Shown here one piece after another: positions 1-7,868 of a stretch of 64,000 bases of DNA (the first letter of the stretch is position 1; each line of letters starts with the position of its first letter). The notes below the pieces were generated by a model that ran no database searches, was not told the origin of the DNA, and saw only the letters and a program-made list of their open reading frames with translations. The position numbers and the translations under genes were made by a program. The stretch covers positions 124,001 to 188,000 of the forward strand of contig JALOCC010000001.1 of the NCBI GenBank assembly GCA_023227945.1. The letters run 5' to 3'. The stretch is from Candidatus Omnitrophota bacterium (GTDB taxonomy: Bacteria; Omnitrophota; Gorgyraeia; Duberdicusellales; 4484-171).

Positions 1-879
1 TATTTTTTTGTTACTGAAATTTCGCGATTGGACACCAACCGGGCCCTCTACCCATTTTATATTCAACTTTTTTCCTGCAACTTCGGTAGCGGTATCAACT
101 AATTCCCTTACGGATACGTATTCTGGTGAACCTATATTTACCGGGCCCTCTAAATCTGATTGCATTAACTTTCGTATGCCTTCGACCATATCATCAACAT
201 AAGTATAAGACCTTATAGCCTCACCGTTACCCCATACCTCTATGACTCCGCCATTACTAGCTTCTGCTACTTTACGGCAAATTGCTGCGGGGGCCTTTTC
301 TCTTCCGCCACGCCAGGTTCCTTCCGGACCGTAGCAGTTTTGAAATCTTGCGATACGCACAGTTATATTGTTGTGCCGTGAGCAGGCAAGTGCAGTGCGT
401 TCGGCATATAACTTTTCCCAACCATACTCATTATGCGGATTTGCCGGGTAAGCATCCTCTTCGCTAAGTTCCGCTTCCCCGGGCTTCATATCACGGTATA
501 TGCAAACTGATGATGAAAAGAAATATCTTTTTACCTTTTTCGCTGTCGCCGCACTAATCATATTTATATTTATCAATGCGCTATTGTGCATAATTTCACA
601 TTCAGCTGAGTGGATAAAACCCATTCCGCCCATATCTGCTGCGAGCTGATAAATTTCATCGAATCCATTCGCGCCAAGAGTAACTGCCTTTGCAGTGTTT
701 ACGGCATCTCGCAAATCCAAGAGTAGAAATTCATCAGCTGCGGTTTTGGAAAACTCAGGATATTTTATATCTACGCCTCTGACCCAATACCCTTCTTCTT
801 TTAATCTCTTCACAAGATGACTGCCTATAAACCCGCCTGCTCCGCATACTACAGCTTTTTTAATTTGGCGTGAAACCAT
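1..879 (-). CDS. GDP-mannose 3,5-epimerase-like NAD-dependent epimerase (partial, C-terminus off the left edge)
   Basis: Extended short-chain dehydrogenase that should epimerise or otherwise modify an NDP-sugar for cell-surface polysaccharide. The reading frame starts at 879 behind an AAGGAGAG ribosome site and stays open for 293 codons to the window edge. The Rossmann motif GAGGFIG is at residues 13-19, a cysteine in SSSVCIY at 126 and the YxxxK pair at 152-156. The stretches AADMGGMGFI, GTWRGGREKAPAA and GPVGVQSRN closely resemble plant GDP-mannose 3,5-epimerase, in which a Cys in the same position takes part in catalysis. Related epimerases with other substrates cannot be excluded. The last roughly 50 residues expected for the family lie outside the window. 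Confidence 0.8.
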   Translation of the reverse strand, partial: MVSRQIKKAVVCGAGGFIGSHLVKRLKEEGYWVRGVDIKYPEFSKTAADEFLLLDLRDAVNTAKAVTLGANGFDEIYQLAADMGGMGFIHSAECEIMHNSALININMISAATAKKVKRYFFSSSVCIYRDMKPGEAELSEEDAYPANPHNEYGWEKLYAERTALACSRHNNITVRIARFQNCYGPEGTWRGGREKAPAAICRKVAEASNGGVIEVWGNGEAIRSYTYVDDMVEGIRKLMQSDLEGPVNIGSPEYVSVRELVDTATEVAGKKLNIKWVEGPVGVQSRNFSNKKI

Positions 880-1085
880 AACTCTCCTTTTTATGGCGTT
901 TTACACTGTTCTCTGGAAAGAATTATATCATACTTTGTTGGAAAAATAATAAGAAATTGTGGGAATTTAAAAAATTAGGGTGTTTCGAGGGAATAAATGT
1001 TGTGCAATTAAAGAGGCAAGTTACAGGAGGAAGGAATTTTGCTTTGCTTCTTTGTAATTCTCTTAGCAGTATTCGAAACGCTAAG

Positions 1086-2609
1086 CTATTTTTCTCTGCT
1101 AGATGCTTTTTTAAGCTCTTCTAAAAATTTTTGGTTAATCGGTTGCCCCAGGGCTTGCGCTTTGTTTATATCTTCCCAAGCTTTGTCGTAATCTCTTTTG
1201 AGGCCATACGTCACAGCCCGATTGTAATAAACAGAAGCGTAATTTGGGTTTATGCGGATTGCATTGCTATAATCACCAATGGCATCATCATATTTTTCCT
1301 GTTTAGAATAAACAACTCCTCTATTCTGATACAGCTCTGCATTATTTAAATCGATTTGTATAGCCTCGGTGAAGTCTATTATGGCTTTGTCATAATAACC
1401 TTTGTCAGCATAAATATTGCCGCGGTTAATGTAAGCAGTGTGATGTTTAGGGTTAATTTCTAATGCCTTTGTAAAATCTGAAACCGCTTCATCCAAATTA
1501 CCTTTTTTGTTGTAGGCAACTGCCCGGTTATAATAAGCATTAGCATCATCAGGGCTAATCTTTATAACATTAGTAAAGTCAGATATGGCTTGGTCAAAAT
1601 TATCTTTACCAAAATAAATACCCCCTCGGTTAGTATAAGCAAATGCATAGTTTGGATTTAATCTTATGGCGCTGGCATAATCGGCTATGGCGTTGTCGAG
1701 GTCGCCTTTTTTGTTGTAGGCAACTGCCCGGTTGTAATACGCATCGGCATTTTTAGGGTTCATTTCGATTATGCTGGAGAAGTCGGCAAGGGCTTTTTCA
1801 AAATCATTTTTCGCCAGATAGGCGTTGGCTCGGTTATTGTATGCGCTGACATATTTGGAATCAAGCGATATTGCTTCGCTATAATCGGATATTGCTTGTT
1901 CAAGATTGCCTTTTTTGGCATAAGCCAGGCCGCTTATATTATATGCTGCCGCAATTTTTGGGTTGGTTTGTATGACTCTTTTGACATCAGAAATCGCTCG
2001 GTCTTCATCTCCCATCATAACACTTGCAAGCCCACGGTTAAGATAAGCTTCAACATATGAAGAATCAACAGCTATTGCTTTGTCGTAGTCAACAATTGCT
2101 TGCTTGAAATTACCGAGAGAAGCATAAGCAAGGCCTCTCATATAATAAGCTTCTTTGGATTTGGGATTGATTTCTATTGCTTTGGTATAATCTAAAATTG
2201 CGTCATTGAAGTTATTCCCAGCTGAATACACATATCCTCTGTATAGAAAAATTTCTGGAAGGCGGGAGTTTATTTTTGCGGCGTTTTTAAGTTCGGATAA
2301 TGTCTGGTCAAAATATTTTATATTATAATACGCGATACCTCTTGCTAAATATTCTTCAGCAGTAACAAAATTAATAACCGCTTGCTGCTTATCGTCCTTT
2401 GGCTTAACTTCATGGCCATTTATGCTTTTAACTTCAAAAGCTCTATAGGCTATATGCGAACCTTTAATGCCAACCGCCACATATTCGTCATTTTGCGTAA
2501 TTGTTTCCGCGCTTATTTTTTCTCCTGATTTCAAAATAAGGCTTTCGGCATAAGAAGAAAACAACGGGCATACAGCAATAATTAATAAGACTAAAAATCT
2601 TGATAACAT
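1086..2609 (-). CDS. Secreted 12-TPR repeat protein with N-terminal SH3-like module
   Basis: A signal peptide (residues 1-21, starting MLSRFLVLLIIAV) is followed by a short beta-rich module at about 22-65 that begins with LILKSGEKI, and then by twelve consecutive 34-residue tetratricopeptide repeats that fill the rest of the protein. TPR arrays bind peptides or other proteins, so a periplasmic or envelope scaffold is likely; no catalytic domain is visible. The open frame extends upstream to 2681, but the methionine at 2609 opens directly into the signal peptide and is preferred, although no clear ribosome site precedes it. The same N-terminal module occurs in two other secreted proteins of this window (ends near 5217 and 44205). 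Confidence 0.8.
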   Translation of the reverse strand: MLSRFLVLLIIAVCPLFSSYAESLILKSGEKISAETITQNDEYVAVGIKGSHIAYRAFEVKSINGHEVKPKDDKQQAVINFVTAEEYLARGIAYYNIKYFDQTLSELKNAAKINSRLPEIFLYRGYVYSAGNNFNDAILDYTKAIEINPKSKEAYYMRGLAYASLGNFKQAIVDYDKAIAVDSSYVEAYLNRGLASVMMGDEDRAISDVKRVIQTNPKIAAAYNISGLAYAKKGNLEQAISDYSEAISLDSKYVSAYNNRANAYLAKNDFEKALADFSSIIEMNPKNADAYYNRAVAYNKKGDLDNAIADYASAIRLNPNYAFAYTNRGGIYFGKDNFDQAISDFTNVIKISPDDANAYYNRAVAYNKKGNLDEAVSDFTKALEINPKHHTAYINRGNIYADKGYYDKAIIDFTEAIQIDLNNAELYQNRGVVYSKQEKYDDAIGDYSNAIRINPNYASVYYNRAVTYGLKRDYDKAWEDINKAQALGQPINQKFLEELKKASSREK

Positions 2610-2795
2610 TTTTAAGTTTGTAAAAACGGCCGAAAAATGAAGACGGGCAGCCGTTGACGCCGAACTAACACTAAGCGTCAAAGCGTGTATGCTTTGGCTC
2701 GGTCGAAGCCTCGCCCTTGGCGGGACTCGTGGATGCCTTTAAGGAAAAGACTTGGATAAAATTGGCATAGAACCCCGCCTGCACGGTGTAGTTGC

Positions 2796-2836
2796 AAAAA
2801 AGCTGCAACAACTATTCCCGCAAGAATAGTTGTTGC
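2796..2836 (-). terminator. Rho-independent terminator of the DUF6515-like gene
   Basis: Perfect 13-bp stem (2805-2817 with 2824-2836) with a six-base loop; read on the minus strand it is followed after AGC by a run of six T. It lies 25 bases past the stop of the leftward gene ending at 2861. Confidence 0.8.
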
Positions 2837-2860
2837 GCATTTTATAATAGCTATATTATC

Positions 2861-3463
2861 TTATTGACCATACAGCGCCTTTAGCTGCTCAACCGTGGGG
2901 CTACCGGAATAAAACTCACCCTGAGGGCCGAGATAACCATTGCTGTATTTAGTTAATTGTACTGGGGTATACCCGCCTTTTGAGTTAGGTACGTTTATCG
3001 TTATTACTCCACTGGATTGTACCTGTGGTTCTATGTTTGTCGTAGGTGGAGCAGCCTGGACTACCACAGGAGAAGCAACTACAACAGGGGCAACTGTTGG
3101 GTCTGCCACAACTACATACCCTGAACGATAAGGCTTGTAGTAATACGCGCCGTCATAATAATATGGGGTGCGGCCCACATATACGATTCTATAACTGGGG
3201 GGAAGCGTAGACAACGTGGCACCTATGACTAAACTTTGTATTAAGGCGTCTCCGAACCACCAACTTCCACCGTACCAATGATAGCCGCGCGGGTGGTGAT
3301 ATCCCCAATTCCGCCAATTCCCCTGCTGGCCTCCATGCCACCCACCTCTTCCTTGCCCTCCACGGCCGCGGTGTTGCGAAAATACATTTGCCGATGGCAA
3401 CATAAACATAAAACAAAGAATTATGATTAACCAAAACTTATTTTTGAAAATTTGTTTTTCCAT
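2861..3463 (-). CDS. Secreted DUF6515-like Gly/Tyr/Val-rich protein
   Basis: About 200 residues with a signal peptide (MEKQIFKNKFWLIIILCFMF onward, cleaved after the VFSQ region), then a Gly/Arg/His/Trp-rich segment, then tyrosine-rich beta-like repeats (YYYDGAYYYKPYRSGYVVV) of the kind seen in DUF6515 proteins, a Pro/Val linker, and a conserved-looking tail ending in GPQGEFYSGSPTVEQLKALY. Probably an envelope or surface protein; function unknown. The open frame continues ten codons upstream to 3493, but the start at 3463 has a GGGGG tract at a usable distance and opens directly into the signal peptide. A terminator follows. Confidence 0.7.
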   Translation of the reverse strand: MEKQIFKNKFWLIIILCFMFMLPSANVFSQHRGRGGQGRGGWHGGQQGNWRNWGYHHPRGYHWYGGSWWFGDALIQSLVIGATLSTLPPSYRIVYVGRTPYYYDGAYYYKPYRSGYVVVADPTVAPVVVASPVVVQAAPPTTNIEPQVQSSGVITINVPNSKGGYTPVQLTKYSNGYLGPQGEFYSGSPTVEQLKALYGQ

Positions 3464-3635
3464 TTTAGCTATGCCCCCTTTTTTTGTGGACATTTCTATA
3501 ATCTACTAACTGCCAAATCGTAGCATCCTCGTATATTAAATATCACCTCCTCTTTTGAAATTAATTATAACGCCGGATTAACGTTTGTAAATAACATTAA
3601 GATAGGGGGGGGTCTCTGTAGCTTATCCCCTTAAA

Positions 3636-3667
3636 TAAAAAACCCGCTCTTTCGAGTGGGATTTTTT
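3636..3667. terminator. Bidirectional Rho-independent terminator
   Basis: Stem CCCGCTC/GAGTGGG with a TTTC loop, flanked by an A-run on the left and six T on the right, so it can act on both strands. It lies downstream of the leftward HtrA-TPR gene. The rest of the 3494-3813 gap holds a G-rich run near 3604 and an isolated AAGAGGAGGTGATA ribosome-site look-alike on the minus strand at 3542-3555 with no convincing gene behind it. Confidence 0.8.
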
Positions 3668-3813
3668 CATTTAAACGGGGACGAAGGGATTTGTTTTTGA
3701 GTTTTCGTAATCCCCTTGCCACTATTGCCGATAGTACCACTCATTTGTTTTCTTGTGTAGTATTCTTAGAAACAAGGTCTAGTTTACCATTTCAAAATAT
3801 CAGTTTTATATTA

Positions 3814-5217
3814 TTACTGTTTAGAGTGTGGGGTGCAACCAAATTTTACTGCTTTCATGCGGCAATTCTGCGCTAAATCTGCACGCCCATAGTCGTTATA
3901 TACATTAATCAATGAATCGTAGGTAGAACAATTGGAAGGCGCAATCTCGATGCTTTTTTCAAGTGTGGCAATAGCTTTTTCATAGTCATTCTTTATAAAA
4001 TAAGCCCACCCTAAGGCTTCGTATGATTGTATACTATAAGGGTCGTATTCAATTGCTTTCTTAGATGCCCGAATGCTTTCGTCAAACATTTTCTTTTGGA
4101 CATAAGTCCTGGCAAGCCCATCGTATATTTCTGCCTCTTCTGGAAAGATAGCAAGCGCTTTGTGGAATTCACTAATAGCCTCGTCGTATCTTTCCAACTT
4201 ATGATAACACCTACCTAACCATTTATGTGCTTGTGCAAAATTTGGATCTAAGGCGATGCTTTTTTGTAAAAAAGTTATTGCTAATTGATAGTTTCCACGA
4301 AAAAATTCTACGTCAGCTTTGTAGAATAAAGCATAGGCGTTATTTTGCTTTTCTTTAAATAAAACTAAGTTTATATTGGATTGCTTGCTTAAAGTATTTT
4401 TTATTTCATTAATAGGGGCAACCCAAGATACTTCGCTAACATCTTTTATTTTTGATATATTTACCCCAATAACATTGCCATACAAATCAAACATAGGCCC
4501 CCCGCTATTACCCGGCTGGATATTAACCGTAGTTTGTAGATATGCGTTACCATAAGATTTTACTCGTTGTATAAATTTTCCTGCGACAAACTGGTATTTT
4601 TCGCCATCGGAAGTGCCAATAACTAAAACTTTTTGGTCTTTTTTAATGTTGTCTGAATCGCCCAATCTTACAAAAGGCAAATTGTTTTCGTCTATTTTAA
4701 GCACACAAATATCGTTTTTAGGGTCGAAATTGCTGATAGTATTAACGTGATAAATTCCCCCGTTTTTTAGCTTAACCAGGAGTTCTTCTCTCCCGCATAC
4801 AACATGATAACAAGTTACGATTAATCCATCTTTACTGATAATAAAACCTTCGCCAAGCCCAACGTTACCATCTGCGTCCTGCCCTGCGATGGAAACAACT
4901 GCTGATGCATATTTTTCAAAGATTTGTAAAGGATTTTCCTCTACCATAGAAAACGTATTTCCGGAATTGTCTCCGGGGCTGAGCTGGGTATTTGCTAATT
5001 TTGTTATGCTGACCTTCTCCTTGTCAATACCTTCAATCTCATCGATATAATAGGTTACAGATACACCATTAATGTCTACTTTTATACTTTTATCTGTCTT
5101 CTCAAGTATCTTCCCCTCGATAGTTTTACCTGATTTAAGAGTGATTGTTTCGGCAAAGATTGAGGAAAAAACAAATAAGAACATTAATGATAAAATAACG
5201 GTTATTTTCTTATTCAT
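3814..5217 (-). CDS. Secreted HtrA-like trypsin-fold serine protease with C-terminal TPR domain
   Basis: Signal peptide (residues 1-22), SH3-like module starting TITLKSGKTIEGKI (24-64), then a trypsin-like protease domain of the HtrA/DegP type with the full triad: His138 in TCYHVV, Asp169 in NDICVLK and Ser238 in PGNSGGP. Instead of PDZ domains it ends in about four TPR repeats (roughly residues 305-467), which may deliver substrates or tether the enzyme. Expected to act in the periplasm on misfolded or exported proteins. The start at 5217 is chosen because an AGGAGG site lies just upstream and it opens the signal peptide; the frame extends twelve codons further. A bidirectional terminator follows the gene. 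Confidence 0.87.
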   Translation of the reverse strand: MNKKITVILSLMFLFVFSSIFAETITLKSGKTIEGKILEKTDKSIKVDINGVSVTYYIDEIEGIDKEKVSITKLANTQLSPGDNSGNTFSMVEENPLQIFEKYASAVVSIAGQDADGNVGLGEGFIISKDGLIVTCYHVVCGREELLVKLKNGGIYHVNTISNFDPKNDICVLKIDENNLPFVRLGDSDNIKKDQKVLVIGTSDGEKYQFVAGKFIQRVKSYGNAYLQTTVNIQPGNSGGPMFDLYGNVIGVNISKIKDVSEVSWVAPINEIKNTLSKQSNINLVLFKEKQNNAYALFYKADVEFFRGNYQLAITFLQKSIALDPNFAQAHKWLGRCYHKLERYDEAISEFHKALAIFPEEAEIYDGLARTYVQKKMFDESIRASKKAIEYDPYSIQSYEALGWAYFIKNDYEKAIATLEKSIEIAPSNCSTYDSLINVYNDYGRADLAQNCRMKAVKFGCTPHSKQ

Positions 5218-5458
5218 AAACAACCTCCTTTTTGAGTTTACCCTGTTTCCCACATTTAAAAATGGGAATAAAAACCTTTTTATATATTATCACGGAACAC
5301 CTGGAAACAATATCTAAAATTATACGAGTAAATGTGTAGCGTTTTGGCTAACATTAATAAAGCCTGTGAAAATAGGAAAAATAACAAGAAATAAAAACGC
5401 TTATTGGGTAAGTGTTTTATTGATCTTCAAGGAAGGGCATTTGAAGGTGAAACAACTT

Positions 5459-5500
5459 GTTCCGATTCGGCAGAGCCTCATCGGAACCGTTTTTCTTTTT
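5459..5500 (+). terminator. Structured hairpin with T-run, terminator-like
   Basis: Arms GTTCCGAT (5459-5466) and ATCGGAAC (5480-5487) enclose a second stem GGC/GCC across a symmetric TC/TC bulge, followed by a pyrimidine run TTTTTCTTTTT. It looks like a plus-strand terminator although no plus-strand gene is seen before it. The 5254-5564 gap otherwise contains a second inverted repeat. Confidence 0.5.
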
Positions 5501-5508
5501 CTAGATGT

Positions 5509-5550
5509 TGCGACAAATCATCCCCAATTCTGGTTGGCTGATTTGTCGCA
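5509..5550. repeat. 12-bp perfect inverted repeat
   Basis: TGCGACAAATCA at 5509-5520 is matched by its reverse complement at 5539-5550 around an 18-base loop. It lies between the preceding hairpin and tRNA-Asp. Confidence 0.8.
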
Positions 5551-5564
5551 TTAAGGAAGAAAAA

Positions 5565-5640
5565 CGGGGACGAAGGGATTTGAACCCTCGGTCACATGCG
5601 TGACAGGCATGGGTCTTAAACCAGGCTAGACGACGTCCCC
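5565..5640 (-). tRNA. tRNA-Asp (anticodon GTC)
   Basis: Seven-base acceptor stem GGGGACG/CGTCCCC, anticodon loop CTGTCAC on the stem CATGC/GCATG, T-arm with GGTTCAAAT, and discriminator G as expected for Asp. The CCA end is not encoded. Confidence 0.93.
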
Positions 5641-5822
5641 GATGAAAATGTATTTATAAAGGGTTATTCCTTGATTTTCATCGGCACTGAGGCGAACCCG
5701 CCGAAGTGCCTTGCATTCGCACAGCGCATAGTACTTAACGGGTAGCGTATAGTTTAAGATATTTTATGGAAAAGTCAATTCGCTTTTCTTCTCTATACGT
5801 TCTACGCTATCCGCTAACCGCT
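5641..5822. repeat. Two intergenic inverted repeats in the tRNA cluster
   Basis: GATGAAAAT (5641-5649) pairs with ATTTTCATC (5674-5682). A second imperfect pair joins the region around 5738-5752 (ACGGGTAGCGTATAG) with 5792-5815 (CTATACGTTCTACGCTATCC). Confidence 0.6.
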
Positions 5823-5828
5823 ATAAAA

Positions 5829-5906
5829 TGGTGGGCACTACAGGATTTGAACCTGTGATCCCTTCCATGTCAAGGAAGTGCTCTAGCCAGGCTGAGCCAA
5901 GTGCCC
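5829..5906 (-). tRNA. tRNA-Val (anticodon GAC)
   Basis: Acceptor stem GGGCACT/AGTGCCC, anticodon loop TTGACAT on CTTCC/GGAAG, T-loop GGTTCAAAT, discriminator A and an encoded CCA (5829-5831). Confidence 0.93.
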
Positions 5907-5940
5907 GAAATTAGCTTATAGTTTCTTTACCTCTAAGAAC

Positions 5941-5990
5941 AAAGTTCTTCGAAGCCCTACCAGCGTTTCACTCAGCGAAGGGCGAAGAAG
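5941..5990. repeat. Imperfect inverted repeat (CTTCGCCC/AGGGCTTC family)
   Basis: GTTCTTCGAAGCCCTACCAGC is followed by a near complement CAGCGAAGGGCGAAGAA. The same wording, with a similar CAGC...GCTGGTAGGGCTTCG layout, recurs at about 53019-53073. Confidence 0.55.
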
Positions 5991-5992
5991 AA

Positions 5993-6077
5993 TGCCGGAG
6001 GTGGGACTTGAACCCACACGTCCCTTACGGAACATCGGATTTTAAGTCCGAGCTGTCTGCGTTTCCAGCACTCCGGC
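5993..6077 (-). tRNA. tRNA-Leu (anticodon TAA)
   Basis: Eighty-five bases with a long class II variable arm; acceptor GCCGGAG/CTCCGGC, anticodon loop CTTAAAA, T-loop GGTTCAAGT, discriminator A. Its 5' half (6042-6077) is also the 3' end of the homing endonuclease reading frame. No CCA is encoded. Confidence 0.93.
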
Positions 6078-6752
6078 ATCATGAATACTCATTAAGACCG
6101 TTTTACTTTTCTGCCAACCCATTCTAGAACAAATACATTCTTGAGCCAATTTATTTTTTCTCTCCAAACTGAAATTATTTTTATAATAACAGGATTTAAG
6201 CACTTCTCTGGCAGCCATTTTACCAAATTTTAAAACATAAATCGCATTTCTCTTATCGTTGCGATGAATTTTACCATAAACTTCTAAATATTTTTGTATT
6301 TTTTTGTCAAGCCACTCTAAAAATTTTCTTGAACCGGAATAAATTCGCAAAGACCATTGTTCGCTAAAATTGGTCGGGTGCTTCCAGCTACGAATGGAAC
6401 CGTCCCCATCGATTAAGCCCCGTAAAAAATCTGGGAAAAATTCTCTAGCCACTTTTACCGCACCTATTGTTAAAGACTTTTTAGGAGTAAGGCCGATTGC
6501 TAATAGAAATTCATAAAAATTCTTATTAGCAATCTGTACGTGAAAAGATTTTAGTTTGTCTTTACCATATTTAATGCCAATTTTATTCTTAATTCCGATT
6601 AAATTTATTACTCTTTGAAGAAATTCGTAATCACTGGAAGTTATGTCTATATGCCTTCCATCCGGCGATAAATTTCCATCGCTGGTAATCAATCCAACTA
6701 AATACCAAAGTTTTTTACCCTTTATATTTAGTTCTTTTCGCTTTTGCGGCAT
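6042..6752 (-). CDS. LAGLIDADG homing endonuclease, free-standing between tRNA-Cys and tRNA-Leu
   Basis: A 236-residue protein with two LAGLIDADG motifs, LVGLITSDG (18-26, acidic residue Asp25) and LRGLIDGDG (110-118, Asp117), the layout of a single-chain two-domain homing endonuclease. These enzymes cut a long specific DNA site and promote copying of their own gene into it. The start codon lies 7 bases past the encoded CCA of tRNA-Cys and has no ribosome site; the last 11 codons and the stop lie inside tRNA-Leu. Both tRNAs look intact, so no intron is apparent. The protein may act instead as a maturase-like or regulatory DNA-binding protein. The frame is clean, so the gene is likely still active or recently acquired. 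Confidence 0.85.
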   Translation of the reverse strand: MPQKRKELNIKGKKLWYLVGLITSDGNLSPDGRHIDITSSDYEFLQRVINLIGIKNKIGIKYGKDKLKSFHVQIANKNFYEFLLAIGLTPKKSLTIGAVKVAREFFPDFLRGLIDGDGSIRSWKHPTNFSEQWSLRIYSGSRKFLEWLDKKIQKYLEVYGKIHRNDKRNAIYVLKFGKMAAREVLKSCYYKNNFSLERKNKLAQECICSRMGWQKSKTVLMSIHDAGVLETQTART

Positions 6753-6759
6753 TATTATT

Positions 6760-6834
6760 TGGAGGCGCGGGTCGGATTTGAACCGGCGAATAGCGGTTTT
6801 GCAGACCGCTGCCTTACCGCTTGGCTACCGCGCC
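6760..6834 (-). tRNA. tRNA-Cys (anticodon GCA)
   Basis: Acceptor GGCGCGG/CCGCGCC, anticodon loop CTGCAAA on GCGGT/ACCGC, discriminator T as usual for Cys, and an encoded CCA (6760-6762). Its 5' end lies only five bases after the rpoZ stop, so it is probably co-transcribed with rpoZ. Confidence 0.95.
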
Positions 6835-6839
6835 AATAT

Positions 6840-7043
6840 TTATTCTTTTGCCTTTACGCGAATTTTTCCTGCAGCAATTTCTCTAAGTGCAGTATCTAAA
6901 ACCTTTTCCGTGGGTTTTTCTACTAAAGCTTTGTCTCCGTCGGCAAGCTGCAAAGCTCTTTTTGCTACAAGTATTGTTAGCTTGTAAATAGAACCCAGGC
7001 CTGCGCCGATAAGCTTTTCTAAATGGATATATCTTTCATTCAT
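6840..7043 (-). CDS. rpoZ: DNA-directed RNA polymerase omega subunit
   Basis: Small polypeptide (67 residues from the start at 7043) that supports assembly of RNA polymerase around beta-prime. It shows the family pattern: an N-terminal helix, YKLTILVAKRALQL as the central conserved helix, and a lysine-containing tail. The start at 7043 is chosen over an in-frame ATG at 7067 because GAGGAGGG precedes it at normal distance. It follows gmk, the usual partner, and is followed after five bases by tRNA-Cys, which suggests processing of the tRNA from the rpoZ transcript. Confidence 0.87.
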   Translation of the reverse strand: MNERYIHLEKLIGAGLGSIYKLTILVAKRALQLADGDKALVEKPTEKVLDTALREIAAGKIRVKAKE

Positions 7044-7056
7044 CTTTTCCCTCCTC

Positions 7057-7114
7057 AATGAGTGCATTATTTTTCCAAGCCATAGTGGCGCAGGAAAAAT
7101 GATAGCACGAATTG
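7057..7114. repeat. Dispersed inverted repeat, ATGATAGTGCGAATT family
   Basis: AATGAGTGCATTATTTTTCC is followed by a near-complement GGAAAAATGATAGCACGAATT. Relatives lie at 8657-8735, 23492-23690 (two copies) and 45939-45979, and a variant at 63726-63790. The copy overlaps the rpoZ leader next to its ribosome site. Confidence 0.75.
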
Positions 7115-7154
7115 ATACTGAGGACGCGATGGATAAGAGCGTCCGAAGTATCTT

Positions 7155-7724
7155 TTAAGTTGCCCTCAAAATAACTTTTTCCAATTCTTTTAACGACTTG
7201 CTTAAATCTTTGTTTATTATAATAGAGTCATACTGCTTGGAAACTTTCATTTCTTTTTTTGCAAGCGTAATCCTCTTTTGTATGGTTTGCATAGCTTCAG
7301 TGCGCATCTTTAAACGTTTAAATAAATCCAACTCGCTCGGCGCGGCTATAAAAAGAGTGACTATTTTACCTTCTTTTTGCTTTTTTTTCAAATACATTCC
7401 TCCTTTTACGTCTATGCATAATATTAGGTTCTTATTTTCTTTTACCGCTCGGTCATAAAAATATTTTGCAGTTCCGTAATAATTATCCAAAACCTTTTGG
7501 TTTTCAAGGAAAAATCCTTTCTCTCTTAGCTGCAAGAACTTACGTTTGCTGATAAAAAAGTAATCCCTGCCGTTTTTTTCTTTAGGCCGGATTTTTCTTG
7601 TCGTGTATGAAATCGCACGGATAAATTTTCCCTTTATATTTTTTTTACGAAAAACTTTATTTAGCAGTGTAGTTTTACCTGCGCCGGATGGGCCGGAAAG
7701 TATAATTATCGTGGGGGTTTTCAT
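7155..7724 (-). CDS. gmk: Guanylate kinase
   Basis: Phosphorylates GMP to GDP with ATP in purine nucleotide metabolism. The P-loop GPSGAGKT is at residues 11-18, followed by the GMP-binding segment with SYTTRKIRPKEKNGRDYFF, then LILCIDVKGG and the lid arginines RTEAMQTIQKR. At 189 residues it is slightly short of the usual 200-210 but complete from lid to tail. It lies between yicC and rpoZ, the order common in many bacteria, so the three genes are probably one operon even though a repeat occupies the gap to yicC. Confidence 0.93.
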   Translation of the reverse strand: MKTPTIIILSGPSGAGKTTLLNKVFRKKNIKGKFIRAISYTTRKIRPKEKNGRDYFFISKRKFLQLREKGFFLENQKVLDNYYGTAKYFYDRAVKENKNLILCIDVKGGMYLKKKQKEGKIVTLFIAAPSELDLFKRLKMRTEAMQTIQKRITLAKKEMKVSKQYDSIIINKDLSKSLKELEKVILRAT

Positions 7725-7729
7725 ATCAA

Positions 7730-7868
7730 CGCGAATATTCGCAAATGAAGGCAGCGCCTTCTGTTTGTGTATAAAAATGCTTGCCCATGTTAATAGTTTT
7801 ATTCGCGTTCATTCGCGTTTATACCTTAATAAAATTATCTAGGTTTAAATTCGCGCGTATTCGCGTCA
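7730..7868. repeat. Inverted repeat of the CGCGAAT/ATTCGCG family
   Basis: The gap between yicC and gmk carries CAACGCGAATATTCGCAAATG at one end and several ATTCGCGTTCATTCGCGTTT-like tracts at the other. Related sequence occupies the gap before atpI at 58265-58400. Confidence 0.65.

Noticed and set aside
1..60. Apparent frameshift and early stop near the end of the epimerase frame
   Set aside because: A first hand translation slipped by one base in the A-run near 70. Counting positions exactly shows the frame is open to the window edge, with the expected GPVGVQSRN segment.
2610..2681. N-terminal extension MTLSVSSASTAARLHFS of the TPR protein
   Set aside because: It would bury the signal peptide; the ATG at 2609 gives a normal one.
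3506..3555. Strong ribosome-site look-alike (AAGAGGAGGTGATA) followed by a six-codon frame MLRFGS on the minus strand
   Set aside because: The spacing of about 20 bases from site to ATG is too long and the peptide has no regulatory feature, so a leader peptide is not supported.
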